The notes under the pieces: model-generated
Told to the model about the DNA's origin: nothing
What the model saw: the letters and a program-made list of their open reading frames with translations, nothing else
Databases searched by the model: none
Translations under genes and position numbers: made by a program
From: Methyloradius palustris
GTDB lineage: Bacteria; Pseudomonadota; Gammaproteobacteria; Burkholderiales; Methylophilaceae
Direction: 5' to 3'
DNA: 64,000 bases
NCBI RefSeq assembly: GCF_019703875.1
Contig: NZ_AP024110.1
Coordinates: 1,860,001-1,924,000 of the forward strand
Shown here: positions 50,804 to 59,863 of the stretch, in pieces
Position numbering within the stretch: the first letter of the stretch is position 1
Layout: every line of letters starts with the position of its first letter

Positions 50804-51392
50804 TGTGGAAACCTTCGTCACGTATCATCCGTGGCACTACATTGCGAAGTTCGATAGAAACAGGTTGGTAAATCACACGCTGCTGCTCAGGATCGTAGCG
50901 CATTTCTACATTGCCTATCATCGGGAAATCTTTACGGAATGGATGACCGATAAACCCATAGTCCGTCAGCAAACGGCGTAAGTCTGGATGGCCTTCAAAC
51001 ATCAAGCCATACAAATCAAAAGCTTCACGCTCAAACCAGTTGGCGGCAGACCAAATATCAACCAGCGTTGGGATAACGGGGAAATCATCATCTTTAGCAA
51101 ACACCTTTAATCGCAGGCGGTGATTCAGGCTAATAGACAAAAAGTGGTAAACCACAGCAAAGCGCTGGCCTTCCCATGTGCCTTCGCCGTGATCGATATA
51201 GTCAACACCACACAGATCAATCAGTTGCTCAAACTTTAATGCGGTATCATCACGCAATACTGTACAGACATCGAGCAAATCAGCGGGCTTACATTCAACC
51301 GTAATCTCACCAACATGCGTGGTAGTGCGAGTCAACTTAGTGCCAAGTACCGCTTGAAGATTTTCAGTTAGTTTTTCTAAACGCGTTGTCAT
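50796..51392 (-). CDS. nuoC: NADH-quinone oxidoreductase subunit C
   Basis: 198 residues, a stand-alone NuoC (not fused to NuoD as in E. coli). The 30-kDa-subunit signature ERE(A)FDLYGLMFEGHPDLRRLLTDYGF is clear (core: EREAFDLYGLMFEGHPDLRR), followed by the HPFRKDFP motif. It is directly after nuoB and overlaps nuoD by 8 bp. Confidence 0.98.
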   Translation of the reverse strand: MTTRLEKLTENLQAVLGTKLTRTTTHVGEITVECKPADLLDVCTVLRDDTALKFEQLIDLCGVDYIDHGEGTWEGQRFAVVYHFLSISLNHRLRLKVFAKDDDFPVIPTLVDIWSAANWFEREAFDLYGLMFEGHPDLRRLLTDYGFIGHPFRKDFPMIGNVEMRYDPEQQRVIYQPVSIELRNVVPRMIRDEGFHNG

Positions 51393-51869
51393 CTATCTGG
51401 CAATCGTATTCGTGCGTTTAATTTTGGTTTGAAGCTGGATGATGCCGTAGAGCAAAGCTTCAGCAGTAGGTGGGCAACCTGGCACATACACATCAACAGG
51501 CACAATACGGTCACAACCTCGCACAACGGCATAAGAGTAATGATAGTAACCACCACCATTAGCGCAGGAACCCATGGAAATCACCCAGCGCGGTTCAGCC
51601 ATCTGGTCATACACTTTACGCAATGCAGGTGCCATTTTGTTGACTAATGTACCAGCGACGATCATCACGTCAGACTGGCGTGGGCTTGGGCGAAACACGA
51701 TACCGAATCTATCCAGATCATAACGTGCCGCACCTGCATGCATCATCTCAACCGCACAGCAGGCCAAACCAAATGTCATCGGCCACAATGAACCTGTACG
51801 GGTGTAATTAATCACCGTATCAAGCGTTGTGGTGACAAAGCCTTTTTCCAAGACGCCTTCAATGCTCAT
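51393..51869 (-). CDS. nuoB: NADH-quinone oxidoreductase subunit B
   Basis: 158 residues. It binds the N2 [4Fe-4S] cluster, the last electron carrier before quinone. Ligands are the adjacent cysteines in FGLACCAVEMM, one in ISMGSCANGGGYYHY and one in VPGCPPTAEALLYG. It lies 21 bp after nuoA and directly abuts nuoC. Confidence 0.98.
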   Translation of the reverse strand: MSIEGVLEKGFVTTTLDTVINYTRTGSLWPMTFGLACCAVEMMHAGAARYDLDRFGIVFRPSPRQSDVMIVAGTLVNKMAPALRKVYDQMAEPRWVISMGSCANGGGYYHYSYAVVRGCDRIVPVDVYVPGCPPTAEALLYGIIQLQTKIKRTNTIAR

Positions 51870-51890
51870 TGACAGCCCTCAGTTGAATAT

Positions 51891-52247
51891 TCACTCCCAT
51901 TCCAATGCACCCTTCATCCACTCGTAGACGAATCCAACAACTAATATGCCCAGAAAGACCATCATAGCCAAAAAGCCAAACAAACCTATTTCCTTAAGTA
52001 CGACAGCCCAAGGGAAAAGAAATGCGATTTCGAGATCAAAAAGAATAAACAGAATGGCAACCAAATAGTAGCGCACATCGAACTTCATGCGCGCATCTTC
52101 AAAGGCTTCAAAGCCACATTCATAAGGAGAGTTTTTTTCAGCATCAGGACGATGCGGAGATACCAGCTTACCTAGCACAAGGGGGCCGACACCAACGGCT
52201 AAGCCGACGATGATGAACAGCAATATAGGAAAGTAATTTTCCAACAT
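51891..52247 (-). CDS. nuoA: NADH-quinone oxidoreductase subunit A
   Basis: 118 residues, three membrane helices. The loop PYECGFEAFEDARMKFDVRYYLVAILFILFDLEIAFLFPWA (core: YECGFEAFEDARMKFDVRY) is characteristic. It is the first gene of the 14-gene nuo operon; a hairpin and tRNA-Leu lie just upstream. Confidence 0.98.
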   Translation of the reverse strand: MLENYFPILLFIIVGLAVGVGPLVLGKLVSPHRPDAEKNSPYECGFEAFEDARMKFDVRYYLVAILFILFDLEIAFLFPWAVVLKEIGLFGFLAMMVFLGILVVGFVYEWMKGALEWE

Positions 52248-52261
52248 GTCCAGCCCCTGTT

Positions 52262-52278
52262 ACTCCATTTTATGGAGT
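52262..52278. repeat. Short stem-loop between tRNA-Leu and nuoA
   Basis: ACTCCAT and ATGGAGT arms pair around TTT in the 48-bp gap. It lacks a T-run, so it may mark RNA processing between tRNA-Leu and the nuo transcript rather than full termination. Confidence 0.45.
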
Positions 52279-52295
52279 GATTACGAGTATTGATA

Positions 52296-52380
52296 TGGTG
52301 CCGACGGTGAGACTCGAACTCACACGACTTTCGTCACTACCCCCTCAAGATAGCGTGTCTACCAATTCCACCACGACGGC
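52296..52380 (-). tRNA. tRNA-Leu (anticodon GAG)
   Basis: 85 nt including CCA, with the long variable arm of class II tRNAs. Acceptor stem GCCGTCG pairs with CGTCGGC (mostly); anticodon stem CTATC/GGTAG holds loop TTGAGGG with anticodon GAG; variable arm GTGACGAAAGTCGT; T-loop GTTCGAGTC. It reads CUC/CUU. It lies between secG and nuoA on the same strand and may be cotranscribed. Confidence 0.96.
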
Positions 52381-52446
52381 ATTTTTATTTTAGGTCTATT
52401 AACCTTAATTACTATTCACCAACCAACACGACTAACATTTTGAAAC

Positions 52447-52812
52447 TTAGTTAGGGACGTCTTTGGCTGGTGTATCTTTAACTGAGGTTTCACTTGATTT
52501 ACTTGGTACATCGGCATCGCCCGCTTTAGCAGGAGTAACCGAAGTAGTATCTTGTAATTTGATGACACTGGTGTGTTCAGGTCTGTGGCTTGATAGATAA
52601 GCCAAAGTCAAACTGGTCGCAAAAAATACAGCCACAGAAACTGAAGTGGCACGGCTCATGAAGTTGGATGAGCCACTTACGCCGAACAAACTGCCAGATG
52701 CGCCACTACCGAATGCAGCGCCCATATCAGCGCCTTTTCCGTGTTGCAAAAGTACCAAGCCAATCACGCTCGAAGCTGCACATACGTGCACAATCATTAC
52801 TATAGTTTCCAT
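52447..52812 (-). CDS. secG: Protein translocase subunit SecG
   Basis: 121 residues. SecG is the small, non-essential SecYEG subunit that aids export. Two membrane helices are visible (IVMIVHVCAASSVIGLVLLQ and TSVSVAVFFATSLTLAYLS) with the conserved loop HGKGADMGAAFGSGASGSLFG between them. A Ser/Thr/Asp-rich tail follows. It lies between tpiA and tRNA-Leu/nuo, a typical order. Confidence 0.96.
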   Translation of the reverse strand: METIVMIVHVCAASSVIGLVLLQHGKGADMGAAFGSGASGSLFGVSGSSNFMSRATSVSVAVFFATSLTLAYLSSHRPEHTSVIKLQDTTSVTPAKAGDADVPSKSSETSVKDTPAKDVPN

Positions 52813-52927
52813 ATTTTCTCTAATTTACTATCTTGGTTGTCTGAAGCAAAAATTAACTTCTTCAGGCATTATCTTCAGTGTGAAATCGAGTAGATTGCGC
52901 AACTCGACTTAATATCTAAATGCATAT

Positions 52928-53683
52928 TCAATTGTTTGCAGCGCGGCAAATTCCTTCAAAATCATTGGCATTCAATGAACCCCTGCCAATTAAACCGCCA
53001 TCAATATCTTGCATAGCAAATAATTGTGACGCATTTGAGGGTTTTACGCTACCCCCATATAGAATTCTTACCTTATCTGCAGCCTCAGAATGCAAGGCAC
53101 CAATACGTGCGCGAATGAACTCGTGAGCGCTTTGCGCTTGATCCGGGGTAGCCGAAAAACCTGTTCCAATTGCCCAAACTGGCTCATAAGCAACAACAGC
53201 CTTGGTAAACACTTCCGCACCCACACTATTCAATATCGCATCCAGTTGCGCAGCCAACACACGCTCTCTTAAACCTGACTCACGCTCCTGCAGAGTTTCG
53301 CCCACGCAAAGCACGGGTGTAATACCAACCCGCTGGGCTGAAACAAACTTGGCAGCGATATTCGCATCGCTCTCACAGTAGGCAGTGCTACGCTCAGAGT
53401 GGCCAACAATCACGTAACTAGCGCCGAACTCCTTGAGCATATCGGCACTTACTTCACCGGTATAAGCCCCTATTTCGTGCTTGGCAAGATTTTGTGCGCC
53501 CCAACTGATATTGGTTCCCTGCAAAAGGCTTTGAGCTTGAAAAAGATAAGGATAAGGAACACAGACGGCATAATCTGCCTGTTTGAGTACTGCCAAATTG
53601 GGGATGAGTGCTTCCAGCAAGGCTTTGTTTTGTGCAAGCGAGCCATGCATCTTCCAATTTCCAACCACTAGCTTGCGACGCAT
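52928..53683 (-). CDS. tpiA: Triosephosphate isomerase
   Basis: 251 residues. It interconverts dihydroxyacetone phosphate and glyceraldehyde-3-phosphate in glycolysis, gluconeogenesis and the carbon cycles of methylotrophs. RRKLVVGNWKMHG has the catalytic Lys (family position 13), VIVGHSERS the catalytic His, VAYEPVWAIGTG the catalytic Glu and LYGGSVKPSN the phosphate-binding loop. It is followed by secG after 115 bp. Confidence 0.98.
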   Translation of the reverse strand: MRRKLVVGNWKMHGSLAQNKALLEALIPNLAVLKQADYAVCVPYPYLFQAQSLLQGTNISWGAQNLAKHEIGAYTGEVSADMLKEFGASYVIVGHSERSTAYCESDANIAAKFVSAQRVGITPVLCVGETLQERESGLRERVLAAQLDAILNSVGAEVFTKAVVAYEPVWAIGTGFSATPDQAQSAHEFIRARIGALHSEAADKVRILYGGSVKPSNASQLFAMQDIDGGLIGRGSLNANDFEGICRAANN

Positions 53684-53750
53684 ATTGATACCTAGAATTT
53701 TGTTGAATTTTACCCTGTCTAGCCAGGCAGGGTCAACGCGAGAATCAGCC

Positions 53751-55445
53751 TTAGATAGCTGGCTGCCAATGTTTTAGCGCCAACTGAACTGATTGTTTTC
53801 CATTGTATTGATTAGTTTGCAACTGATATACAGCGCTAATGTTCTCAGGCAAAAAATCTTGCTGCTGAAAAAAAATAGCATCAAACCGCTGGCGATTTTT
53901 GCCCAAAGTTAGCTTTAAATGCTTTTCACCAACAATACGCTGTTCAAGCACCTTGAATTCATCTTGAAACATCGGCTGTGGAAAGCCTTGCCCCCAGACT
54001 TGGCGCTCTATAGCAGCGGCCATATCCCAACCCATATCAATGGCATCCAGTGCGCCGTCCACCTCTACCACAGACTCTAAATCAGCAGGGGTTAACAGGC
54101 CTGCAACTACGGCCTCAAAACTTGAGTTGAATACATTGAAATCAGCCTCACGTATGCTCAAACCAGCCGCCATCGCATGCCCACCAAAACGGAGTAGCAG
54201 GTCAGGCTGTTTTTTAGAGAGCAAATCCAGCGCATCGCGCAAATGCAGGCCCGCAATAGAACGGGCCGAGCCTTTCAATATGCCATCACCTGCATTGGCA
54301 AAAGCAACGACTGGGCGATGATGCAGCTCTTTGATGCGCGAGGCTAGAATGCCAATCACCCCTTGATGCCAGTTGGTATCGTAAAGCGAAATAGTAAAAC
54401 GCTCGCTTGCATCAATATCATCCAGCGCAATCATGGCGGCATCTTGCATGTCAGACTGAATATCGCGGCGCGTGGCGTTCATCTCGTGTAGTTTTTGCGC
54501 CATTTGTTGCGCTTCGTCTTCATTATCTGTGAGCAGACAATGGATACCTATCGACATATCATCCAACCTGCCAGCCGCATTCAGCCTTGGACCTACGCTA
54601 AAGCCCAGGTCTTGTGCAGTTACCAATGCTGGATTTCGTCCCGCAACTTTTAGCAATGCACGTATGGCTGGGCAGCCTTTAGCAGCGCGTATTCTGCGCA
54701 AACCCTGATCGACCAGAATACGGTTATTTTCATCCAGCTTGACCAAGTCAGCCACTGTGCCAAGAGCAACAATATCCAGCAGTTCTGTAAGATTAGGTTC
54801 GGGCTTATCAACATATGCGCCTCTGGTACGGAGCTCTGCGCGCAAAGCTAGCATTACGTAGAAAATAACGCCGACACCTGCTAAATTTTTACTTGGGAAA
54901 TCACAACCATGCTGGTTAGGGTTCACAATGCAGGCGGCATCTGGCTTGGTATCTGCGGGTAAATGGTGGTCCGTCACCAGCACGGCAATGCCTAGTTTGT
55001 TGGCTGCGTCTACACCTTCAACACTGGCAATACCGTTATCCACAGTAATAATGATGTCAGGCTTGCGAGTCGCTGCGAGCGCGACAATTTCTGGCGTTAA
55101 ACCATAGCCATATTCAAAGCGGTTGGGCACTAAAAAATCAACCTTAGCGCCCATGCTGCGCAGGCCACGCATCGCTACTGCAGTCGCGGTTGCGCCATCG
55201 GCATCGTAATCGCCAATCACTAGTAGTGATTTATTTTGGGCAATTGCATCGGCCAGTAACTTGGCCACCTCTACTGCATTTGTCAGCTTTTCAGGTGCAA
55301 TCAGACCTGTAAGCGAAGATTCAAGCTGGGAAGCCTGCGCAATGCCGCGTGCCGCCAATACGCGGGCTAATGCAGGGTGTATACCGCTGGCGACAAGATT
55401 GGCTTGAAACTCAGGCTCGTAGCTCCGTTCAACAACTTTTACCAT
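53751..55445 (-). CDS. recJ: Single-stranded-DNA-specific exonuclease RecJ
   Basis: 564 residues. RecJ is a 5'-3' ssDNA exonuclease of recombination and mismatch repair. It has the DHH phosphoesterase motifs: VIGDYDADGATATAV, VTDHHLPAD and the DHHA1-type GGHAMAAGLSI. The C-terminal OB-fold region is present (~460-560). The start shares a base with the stop of the upstream RpfE-like gene (TGATG). Confidence 0.97.
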   Translation of the reverse strand: MVKVVERSYEPEFQANLVASGIHPALARVLAARGIAQASQLESSLTGLIAPEKLTNAVEVAKLLADAIAQNKSLLVIGDYDADGATATAVAMRGLRSMGAKVDFLVPNRFEYGYGLTPEIVALAATRKPDIIITVDNGIASVEGVDAANKLGIAVLVTDHHLPADTKPDAACIVNPNQHGCDFPSKNLAGVGVIFYVMLALRAELRTRGAYVDKPEPNLTELLDIVALGTVADLVKLDENNRILVDQGLRRIRAAKGCPAIRALLKVAGRNPALVTAQDLGFSVGPRLNAAGRLDDMSIGIHCLLTDNEDEAQQMAQKLHEMNATRRDIQSDMQDAAMIALDDIDASERFTISLYDTNWHQGVIGILASRIKELHHRPVVAFANAGDGILKGSARSIAGLHLRDALDLLSKKQPDLLLRFGGHAMAAGLSIREADFNVFNSSFEAVVAGLLTPADLESVVEVDGALDAIDMGWDMAAAIERQVWGQGFPQPMFQDEFKVLEQRIVGEKHLKLTLGKNRQRFDAIFFQQQDFLPENISAVYQLQTNQYNGKQSVQLALKHWQPAI

Positions 55446-56422
55446 CAGAACTCTGATTCCTTGAAATAGCTATTAATAGGCTTGATTTTGCGCCAAAACT
55501 TTAAGGTATCGATTCGTTTAATGTTCGCTTGCAACACTTGCCCCTGATGTTCGATATATAGATTAATTTTCTTCAAATTGCCCAGCCTGAGTGCTTTCAT
55601 CAGACTATTAAAATCAAAGTTCTGTATATCCAAGGCCTCATTAATTTCCAGCAAAATATCAGCTTCTTTGCTCAACAATTGACCAGCGCTCTCTGGTATA
55701 GCCATCGCTTCCAAGCCATTCATTAAGGCCAATCCACGCAATAACGCGCTTTTTGCAAAAATGGTTTTTTTGATTGATTGTTCTGGCGCTTGGTAAAAGC
55801 CACCGCCTGATAACCAAATGCTATTGATAGGCACCAAGCTATTTTGTTCACGTAATTGATTGATTGCATGGTCATGCAACAACATCTGTATTTCGTTAAG
55901 AATTCCATGCCACTTTGCCATGCCCTTACCTTGCGGCATATGCTGGCGAATATCACGCCCTGCCGCTAACTCGGGTAATGTTGTACTAATCTCGGGGTTT
56001 TCAGATAGCTTTAAATAAAACCCATTAATGCCATCTTTAGCAGAACTACTAGTAATGAACTGCAAGCCATCACGAATAAAGTGCTGGTTCAAAAGTGCAA
56101 TCAACGCCTGCAGCTCAGCCTCGGAAACCACGGTTAACGCCAGAGGATAAAGCGAAAAATAATCGCGCTGCAATACCAAATGCACTGGGTGCGCCATCAA
56201 CCAATAATCTTGATCTGGCACTTGAGAACCTAGTGTTTGAGATTGACCAATCAACGAAACCGCCGCAATCGGCCAATCGGCCTGCTTGGCAACACCCATT
56301 AACTTGCACATCAGGGCATCCACTGATGCAGTCACCAGCTCATTGCTAGAGACCGCCAATAGACGCTCTAAATGGATGTTATTAAGCAACGCCCCTTCTC
56401 TGATGACAATATCAATTAACAT
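55445..56422 (-). CDS. RpfE-like protein (COG4255-type), function unclear
   Basis: 325 residues, ATG start at 56422. The layout recalls the 'regulatory protein RpfE type' or phosphoglycerate-mutase-like proteins found before recJ in proteobacteria: IAAVSLIGQSQ, DYWLMAHPVHLVLQRDYFSLYPLA and NSIWLSGGGFYQA (IWxxGxG-like) are the recognisable blocks. No classical metal site of the independent phosphoglycerate mutases is visible, so the mutase label should not be taken as activity. It is translationally coupled to recJ. Family match is from memory. Confidence 0.68.
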   Translation of the reverse strand: MLIDIVIREGALLNNIHLERLLAVSSNELVTASVDALMCKLMGVAKQADWPIAAVSLIGQSQTLGSQVPDQDYWLMAHPVHLVLQRDYFSLYPLALTVVSEAELQALIALLNQHFIRDGLQFITSSSAKDGINGFYLKLSENPEISTTLPELAAGRDIRQHMPQGKGMAKWHGILNEIQMLLHDHAINQLREQNSLVPINSIWLSGGGFYQAPEQSIKKTIFAKSALLRGLALMNGLEAMAIPESAGQLLSKEADILLEINEALDIQNFDFNSLMKALRLGNLKKINLYIEHQGQVLQANIKRIDTLKFWRKIKPINSYFKESEF

Positions 56423-56509
56423 GTTTGGGCATTCATGGAGATGTCATTTTGTAATCGGTGGCGTGGCGCATAAAATACAGGTGTCTTTAATGAATAATAC
56501 CACCATCCT

Positions 56510-56962
56510 ATGGAACTGATTTTATGGCGTCACGCCGAAGCGGAAGATAGTTTTCCTGATATGAGCCGCGTATTAACGGCCAAAGGTGAACAACAGGCGA
56601 AAAAGATGGCGACTTGGCTAAAACGTCATTTACCGCCAGATACAAAAATTCTGGTAAGCCCCGCAAGGCGCACTCAGCAGACCGCAAGTACTCTGGGTAT
56701 GGAATTCACTACACTGGATTCACTTGCGCCCGGTACTCCACCAACCGCTATTCTCGAGGCAGCAGACTGGCCGCGTGGCAACGGCACGGTGCTGGTAGTT
56801 GGGCATCAACCAACTTTGGGAATGGCTGCCGCCTATGCTCTAAGTGGAAAACCGCAATACTGGAGTGTAAAGAAAGGGGCGATTTGGTGGATTTCTAGCC
56901 GAGTACGCGTGCACGAAGATCAAGCAGTATTGCGGGTCACCATATCGCCTGATTTTTTATAG
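56510..56962 (+). CDS. sixA: Phosphohistidine phosphatase SixA
   Basis: 150 residues, histidine phosphatase superfamily. SixA removes phosphate from phosphohistidine, for example on HPt domains or the PTS. The catalytic RHA motif is at LILWRHAEAED (His8), the second Arg in SPARRTQQTA, and the distal His in VVGHQPTLGMAA. It is divergent from the RpfE-like gene and converges on the GT4 gene across a palindromic repeat. Confidence 0.93.
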   Translation: MELILWRHAEAEDSFPDMSRVLTAKGEQQAKKMATWLKRHLPPDTKILVSPARRTQQTASTLGMEFTTLDSLAPGTPPTAILEAADWPRGNGTVLVVGHQPTLGMAAAYALSGKPQYWSVKKGAIWWISSRVRVHEDQAVLRVTISPDFL

Positions 56963-56988
56963 ATAGAGGCAATTGCTGATTTCTCAGT

Positions 56989-57020
56989 TTCGTCATTCCC
57001 GTGCAAACGGGAATGACGAA
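56989..57020. repeat. REP-like palindrome at convergent gene ends
   Basis: TTCGTCATTCCCG (56989-57001) and CGGGAATGACGAA (57008-57020) form a perfect 13-bp stem with loop TGCAAA. The CGTCATTCCCG core is a widespread intergenic repeat in proteobacteria. Lying between two stop codons, it may also end both transcripts. Only this copy is seen in the window. Confidence 0.8.
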
Positions 57021-57032
57021 TAAATAAGTTTG

Positions 57033-58226
57033 TCAGGCAATTTTCAGTTTGGTATTGGTTTCAGTCTCCCCAGTTTGGCTTAACAACTGCTCATAAAACT
57101 GAGCCATGCGCTCAGCCTGCGCACGTGATGTCCAGCGCTTTTCAGCGTATTTTTTCGCCGCTACGCTCAACTGCTGACGCTTGCTATCGTCATTAATCAA
57201 ACTGAATACTCTGTCAGCAAATACGGTTGCATCTTCAGGTGCAATCAAAGCACCCTCGCCTTCAATCAATATCGATTTGGTGCCCAGCTCCGCAATTGCG
57301 ACCACAGGTACGGCTTGCGCCATTGCCTCTAGCAATACCAGGCCTTGCGTTTCAGATTTTGAAGAGAATACGAATACATCCGCCGCTTTGTAGCAGGCAT
57401 TCAGCTCGGTATTACGGTCAAGATAGCCAATGAATTTGATGTTATTTTGCAACTGTAACTCTTGCGCTTTTTTGTGCAGGCTTGCCTCGGCAGGGCCTTC
57501 GCCGGCGATCATTAACAATACGCCTGGCTTCTGCTTACGTAACTCAACCACCATATCAAGCAAAAAGCTGATGTTCTTTTCAAACGCAACACGGCCTACA
57601 TACAGCAGCACATGGCGCTTAAGTGCAATGCCGTGTTTAGTACGAAACGCATCACCATCGGCTGGCGCAAAACTATGCGCTTGTAGGCCCGTGGGGATAA
57701 CTTCGGCTTTGACTTTAACGCCGTATTCTCGCAGCACATCCAGCATAGGCTGGGATGGCGCAACGATCGCATTGACGGCGTTACATTGACGGCGTGAGAT
57801 ACCCCTAGCCATACTGCGTGCCAAGCCTGTAGGTATCCAAGGCAGGTAGTGATGCAGATAATCTTCAAAAAAGGTGTGGTAGGTTTCAACGCATGGCACG
57901 TTGAGAAGGTGTCCTAGCTTAAGGCCGAGGTAATGCGCCACAAATGGGGTATGGATATGAATGAGGTCATATCCCTCTTTGCGTAGCTCACTCAACCTAT
58001 CGAGCGCCACGCCATACTTCATCAGTTTGTCTTCAGGGTCGAAATAGATACCACGCGCTGGTATACGTTTGATCCAGGCTTCATCTTCAGTCTTTACGCC
58101 ATACTCAGGTGCAATCAAATGGACGGTATGTCCCATTTCCTGCAGCTGGCCGACAAAGGTACGGATAGACGTTGAGACACCATTCACACGTGGGAAATAG
58201 ACATCAGAGATAAACAGGATTTTCAC
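57033..58226 (-). CDS. Glycosyltransferase family 4 (MgtA/SqdX-like)
   Basis: 397 residues, start GTG at 58226 behind AAGGGG. GT-B fold, retaining. The N-terminus KILFISDVYFPRVNGVSTSI, with the acceptor-side FVAHYLGLKLG, and the C-terminal donor site with SETQGLVLLEAMAQAVPVVAI (the E-x7-E element: core SETQGLVLLEAMAQA) are typical. The start motif resembles enzymes that glycosylate diacylglycerol (SqdX, MgtA), so a glycolipid product is possible; polysaccharide synthesis cannot be excluded. It lies near dgkA, PLC-like and PAP2 genes. Confidence 0.88.
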   Translation of the reverse strand: MKILFISDVYFPRVNGVSTSIRTFVGQLQEMGHTVHLIAPEYGVKTEDEAWIKRIPARGIYFDPEDKLMKYGVALDRLSELRKEGYDLIHIHTPFVAHYLGLKLGHLLNVPCVETYHTFFEDYLHHYLPWIPTGLARSMARGISRRQCNAVNAIVAPSQPMLDVLREYGVKVKAEVIPTGLQAHSFAPADGDAFRTKHGIALKRHVLLYVGRVAFEKNISFLLDMVVELRKQKPGVLLMIAGEGPAEASLHKKAQELQLQNNIKFIGYLDRNTELNACYKAADVFVFSSKSETQGLVLLEAMAQAVPVVAIAELGTKSILIEGEGALIAPEDATVFADRVFSLINDDSKRQQLSVAAKKYAEKRWTSRAQAERMAQFYEQLLSQTGETETNTKLKIA

Positions 58227-58370
58227 GGGCGCGCCCCTTTGAGTTGGGTTAAGTGAGATTGTTTAAGCTGCGCCGCAATTGCAGTCGCCAGCTTTGAATG
58301 CCTCAAATGCTAGCGACTGATTGTGATGGTTTAATGTGAAATTTGTGTCAGGGAGATGACGGTATGAAGA

Positions 58371-58757
58371 TTAGCCGAAAATCAGGAAGCCCCAGACCAC
58401 TGCTAGGTTGATTAAACTCAGCAATACAGCAGCACTACCAATATCCTTGGCCTGCTTGGCCAATTGGTGGTTTTCCAGAGAAATGCGGTCAACCGTGGCT
58501 TCAATTGATGAATTTAGCAACTCAACAATAATCACCAACAATACACTGGCAATCATGATGGCACGCTCCATACCCGTATGCCCAAGATAGATGGCTAGGG
58601 GAATCAACACAATTGCCAGCCGAACCTCCTGACGGAACGCGTCCTCATTCTTGTGCGCGGCTTTAAGTCCAGCCATAGAGTAGCCGAATGCATTAACCAA
58701 CCGGGTTAATCCGGTTTTACCTTTAAACGGGCTAGTCTCGTGTGTTGTATTTTCCAT
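58371..58757 (-). CDS. dgkA: Diacylglycerol kinase
   Basis: 128 residues from ATG 58757 (GGA ribosome site 6 bp upstream); the frame also opens at a TTG 57 bp earlier. DgkA is a small trimeric inner-membrane enzyme that phosphorylates diacylglycerol to phosphatidic acid. The catalytic block is complete: NAFGYSMAGLKAAHKNEDAFRQEV (core: AHKNEDAFRQEV) and VELLNSSIEATVDRI with the metal-binding Glu. Three membrane helices are visible. Confidence 0.96.
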   Translation of the reverse strand: MENTTHETSPFKGKTGLTRLVNAFGYSMAGLKAAHKNEDAFRQEVRLAIVLIPLAIYLGHTGMERAIMIASVLLVIIVELLNSSIEATVDRISLENHQLAKQAKDIGSAAVLLSLINLAVVWGFLIFG

Positions 58758-58893
58758 AATTATTCCGTGATGTATTTGATTAGTCTTATATTCGGGAAGG
58801 AGTATATCAAACAAGCACTTGCTTCTATGTTTGTCACAATAAAATCATGATTCTGTCATGTTACATTCACGCTGCGAACTCACATTACGCAAC

Positions 58894-59742
58894 ATGAAAG
58901 TAAAGGCTCATTTATCAAAGCTCGTGTGGTTATTACCATTCGCTTTGTATTCAGCAGAGGCCAACGCATGGGGCTTGGTTACCCACCTTTATTTCGCTCA
59001 ATCTTTATTGTGGGCCATGCCACTGCTTGACCCACGCCTGCAAAAAGCCATCAAGCAATTCCCCGAACTGGTGATGGCAGGTGCCTGTTTGCCAGACCTG
59101 GCAATAGTCTCCAACGCGTTTCGCCATACACATCACTGGGAAAATGCACACCATCTACTTGCCAGTGCAGATACTGATGAAGAACTGGCCATTGCCATCG
59201 GCTATGCCAGCCATTTATATGTGGATGTCATCGCGCATAACCACTTTGTCCCCGCCCACGAAGCCATGTGGCTACAAAACAGCATGATCACGCATATTGC
59301 CTCAGAGTGGGCGATGGATGCGCATTTATCGCCATTGATGGATACGTCCCCAGGCAAAGTATTGAACAAACACCGCAAGACCTTAATCAAGTTTATTGCA
59401 CCAAGATTCAGGTGCTCCGAGACCCGCGCCAATATTGGCCTGCAGCGGCTGGCTTTTTGGGATAATGTGCTGCGCTTTGTACGTTTACCACATGTTATTT
59501 ATGGCTGCGTACGATTAGCAGATAGCCGCACATTTAAACATTTCACCTACTACATCGCCAAAACTCAAACCGCCATTAGCAACATAGGCTTGGTGTTGAA
59601 TGGCTACCGTCCTGATTTTGAACCAGAACTTAAACATCTGAGTATTGATGAAATGATTGAATGGCGTAAAGAATGCCTATCACACCTGAAGCTGCAACAC
59701 CCATCACCTATTAAATACTTTAATGAGCTATTACGTTCTTAA
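58894..59742 (+). CDS. Zinc-dependent phospholipase C-like protein
   Basis: 282 residues from ATG 58894; an ATG at 58858 is the alternative, but the later one gives a clean signal peptide (LVWLLPFALYSAEANA, then WGLVTHLYF). The mature protein has the arrangement of the Zn_dep_PLPC family: an N-terminal WG-x-x-TH, then FPELVMAGACLPDLA, RHTHHWENAHHLL and YASHLYVDVIAHNHFVP, which offer the expected His/Asp zinc ligands. Activity and substrate are unknown. It is divergent from dgkA. Confidence 0.8.
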   Translation: MKVKAHLSKLVWLLPFALYSAEANAWGLVTHLYFAQSLLWAMPLLDPRLQKAIKQFPELVMAGACLPDLAIVSNAFRHTHHWENAHHLLASADTDEELAIAIGYASHLYVDVIAHNHFVPAHEAMWLQNSMITHIASEWAMDAHLSPLMDTSPGKVLNKHRKTLIKFIAPRFRCSETRANIGLQRLAFWDNVLRFVRLPHVIYGCVRLADSRTFKHFTYYIAKTQTAISNIGLVLNGYRPDFEPELKHLSIDEMIEWRKECLSHLKLQHPSPIKYFNELLRS

Positions 59743-59863
59743 TTAGTCTTTTCCACTCGCTAAATATCTCAGGCCTATAAACAAATCACACTGACTGTCT
59801 TTGCTTGAACGGTGCCAAATACAATACAATTATTCAAATTGATAGTATTTAGAGAAGCCAACA

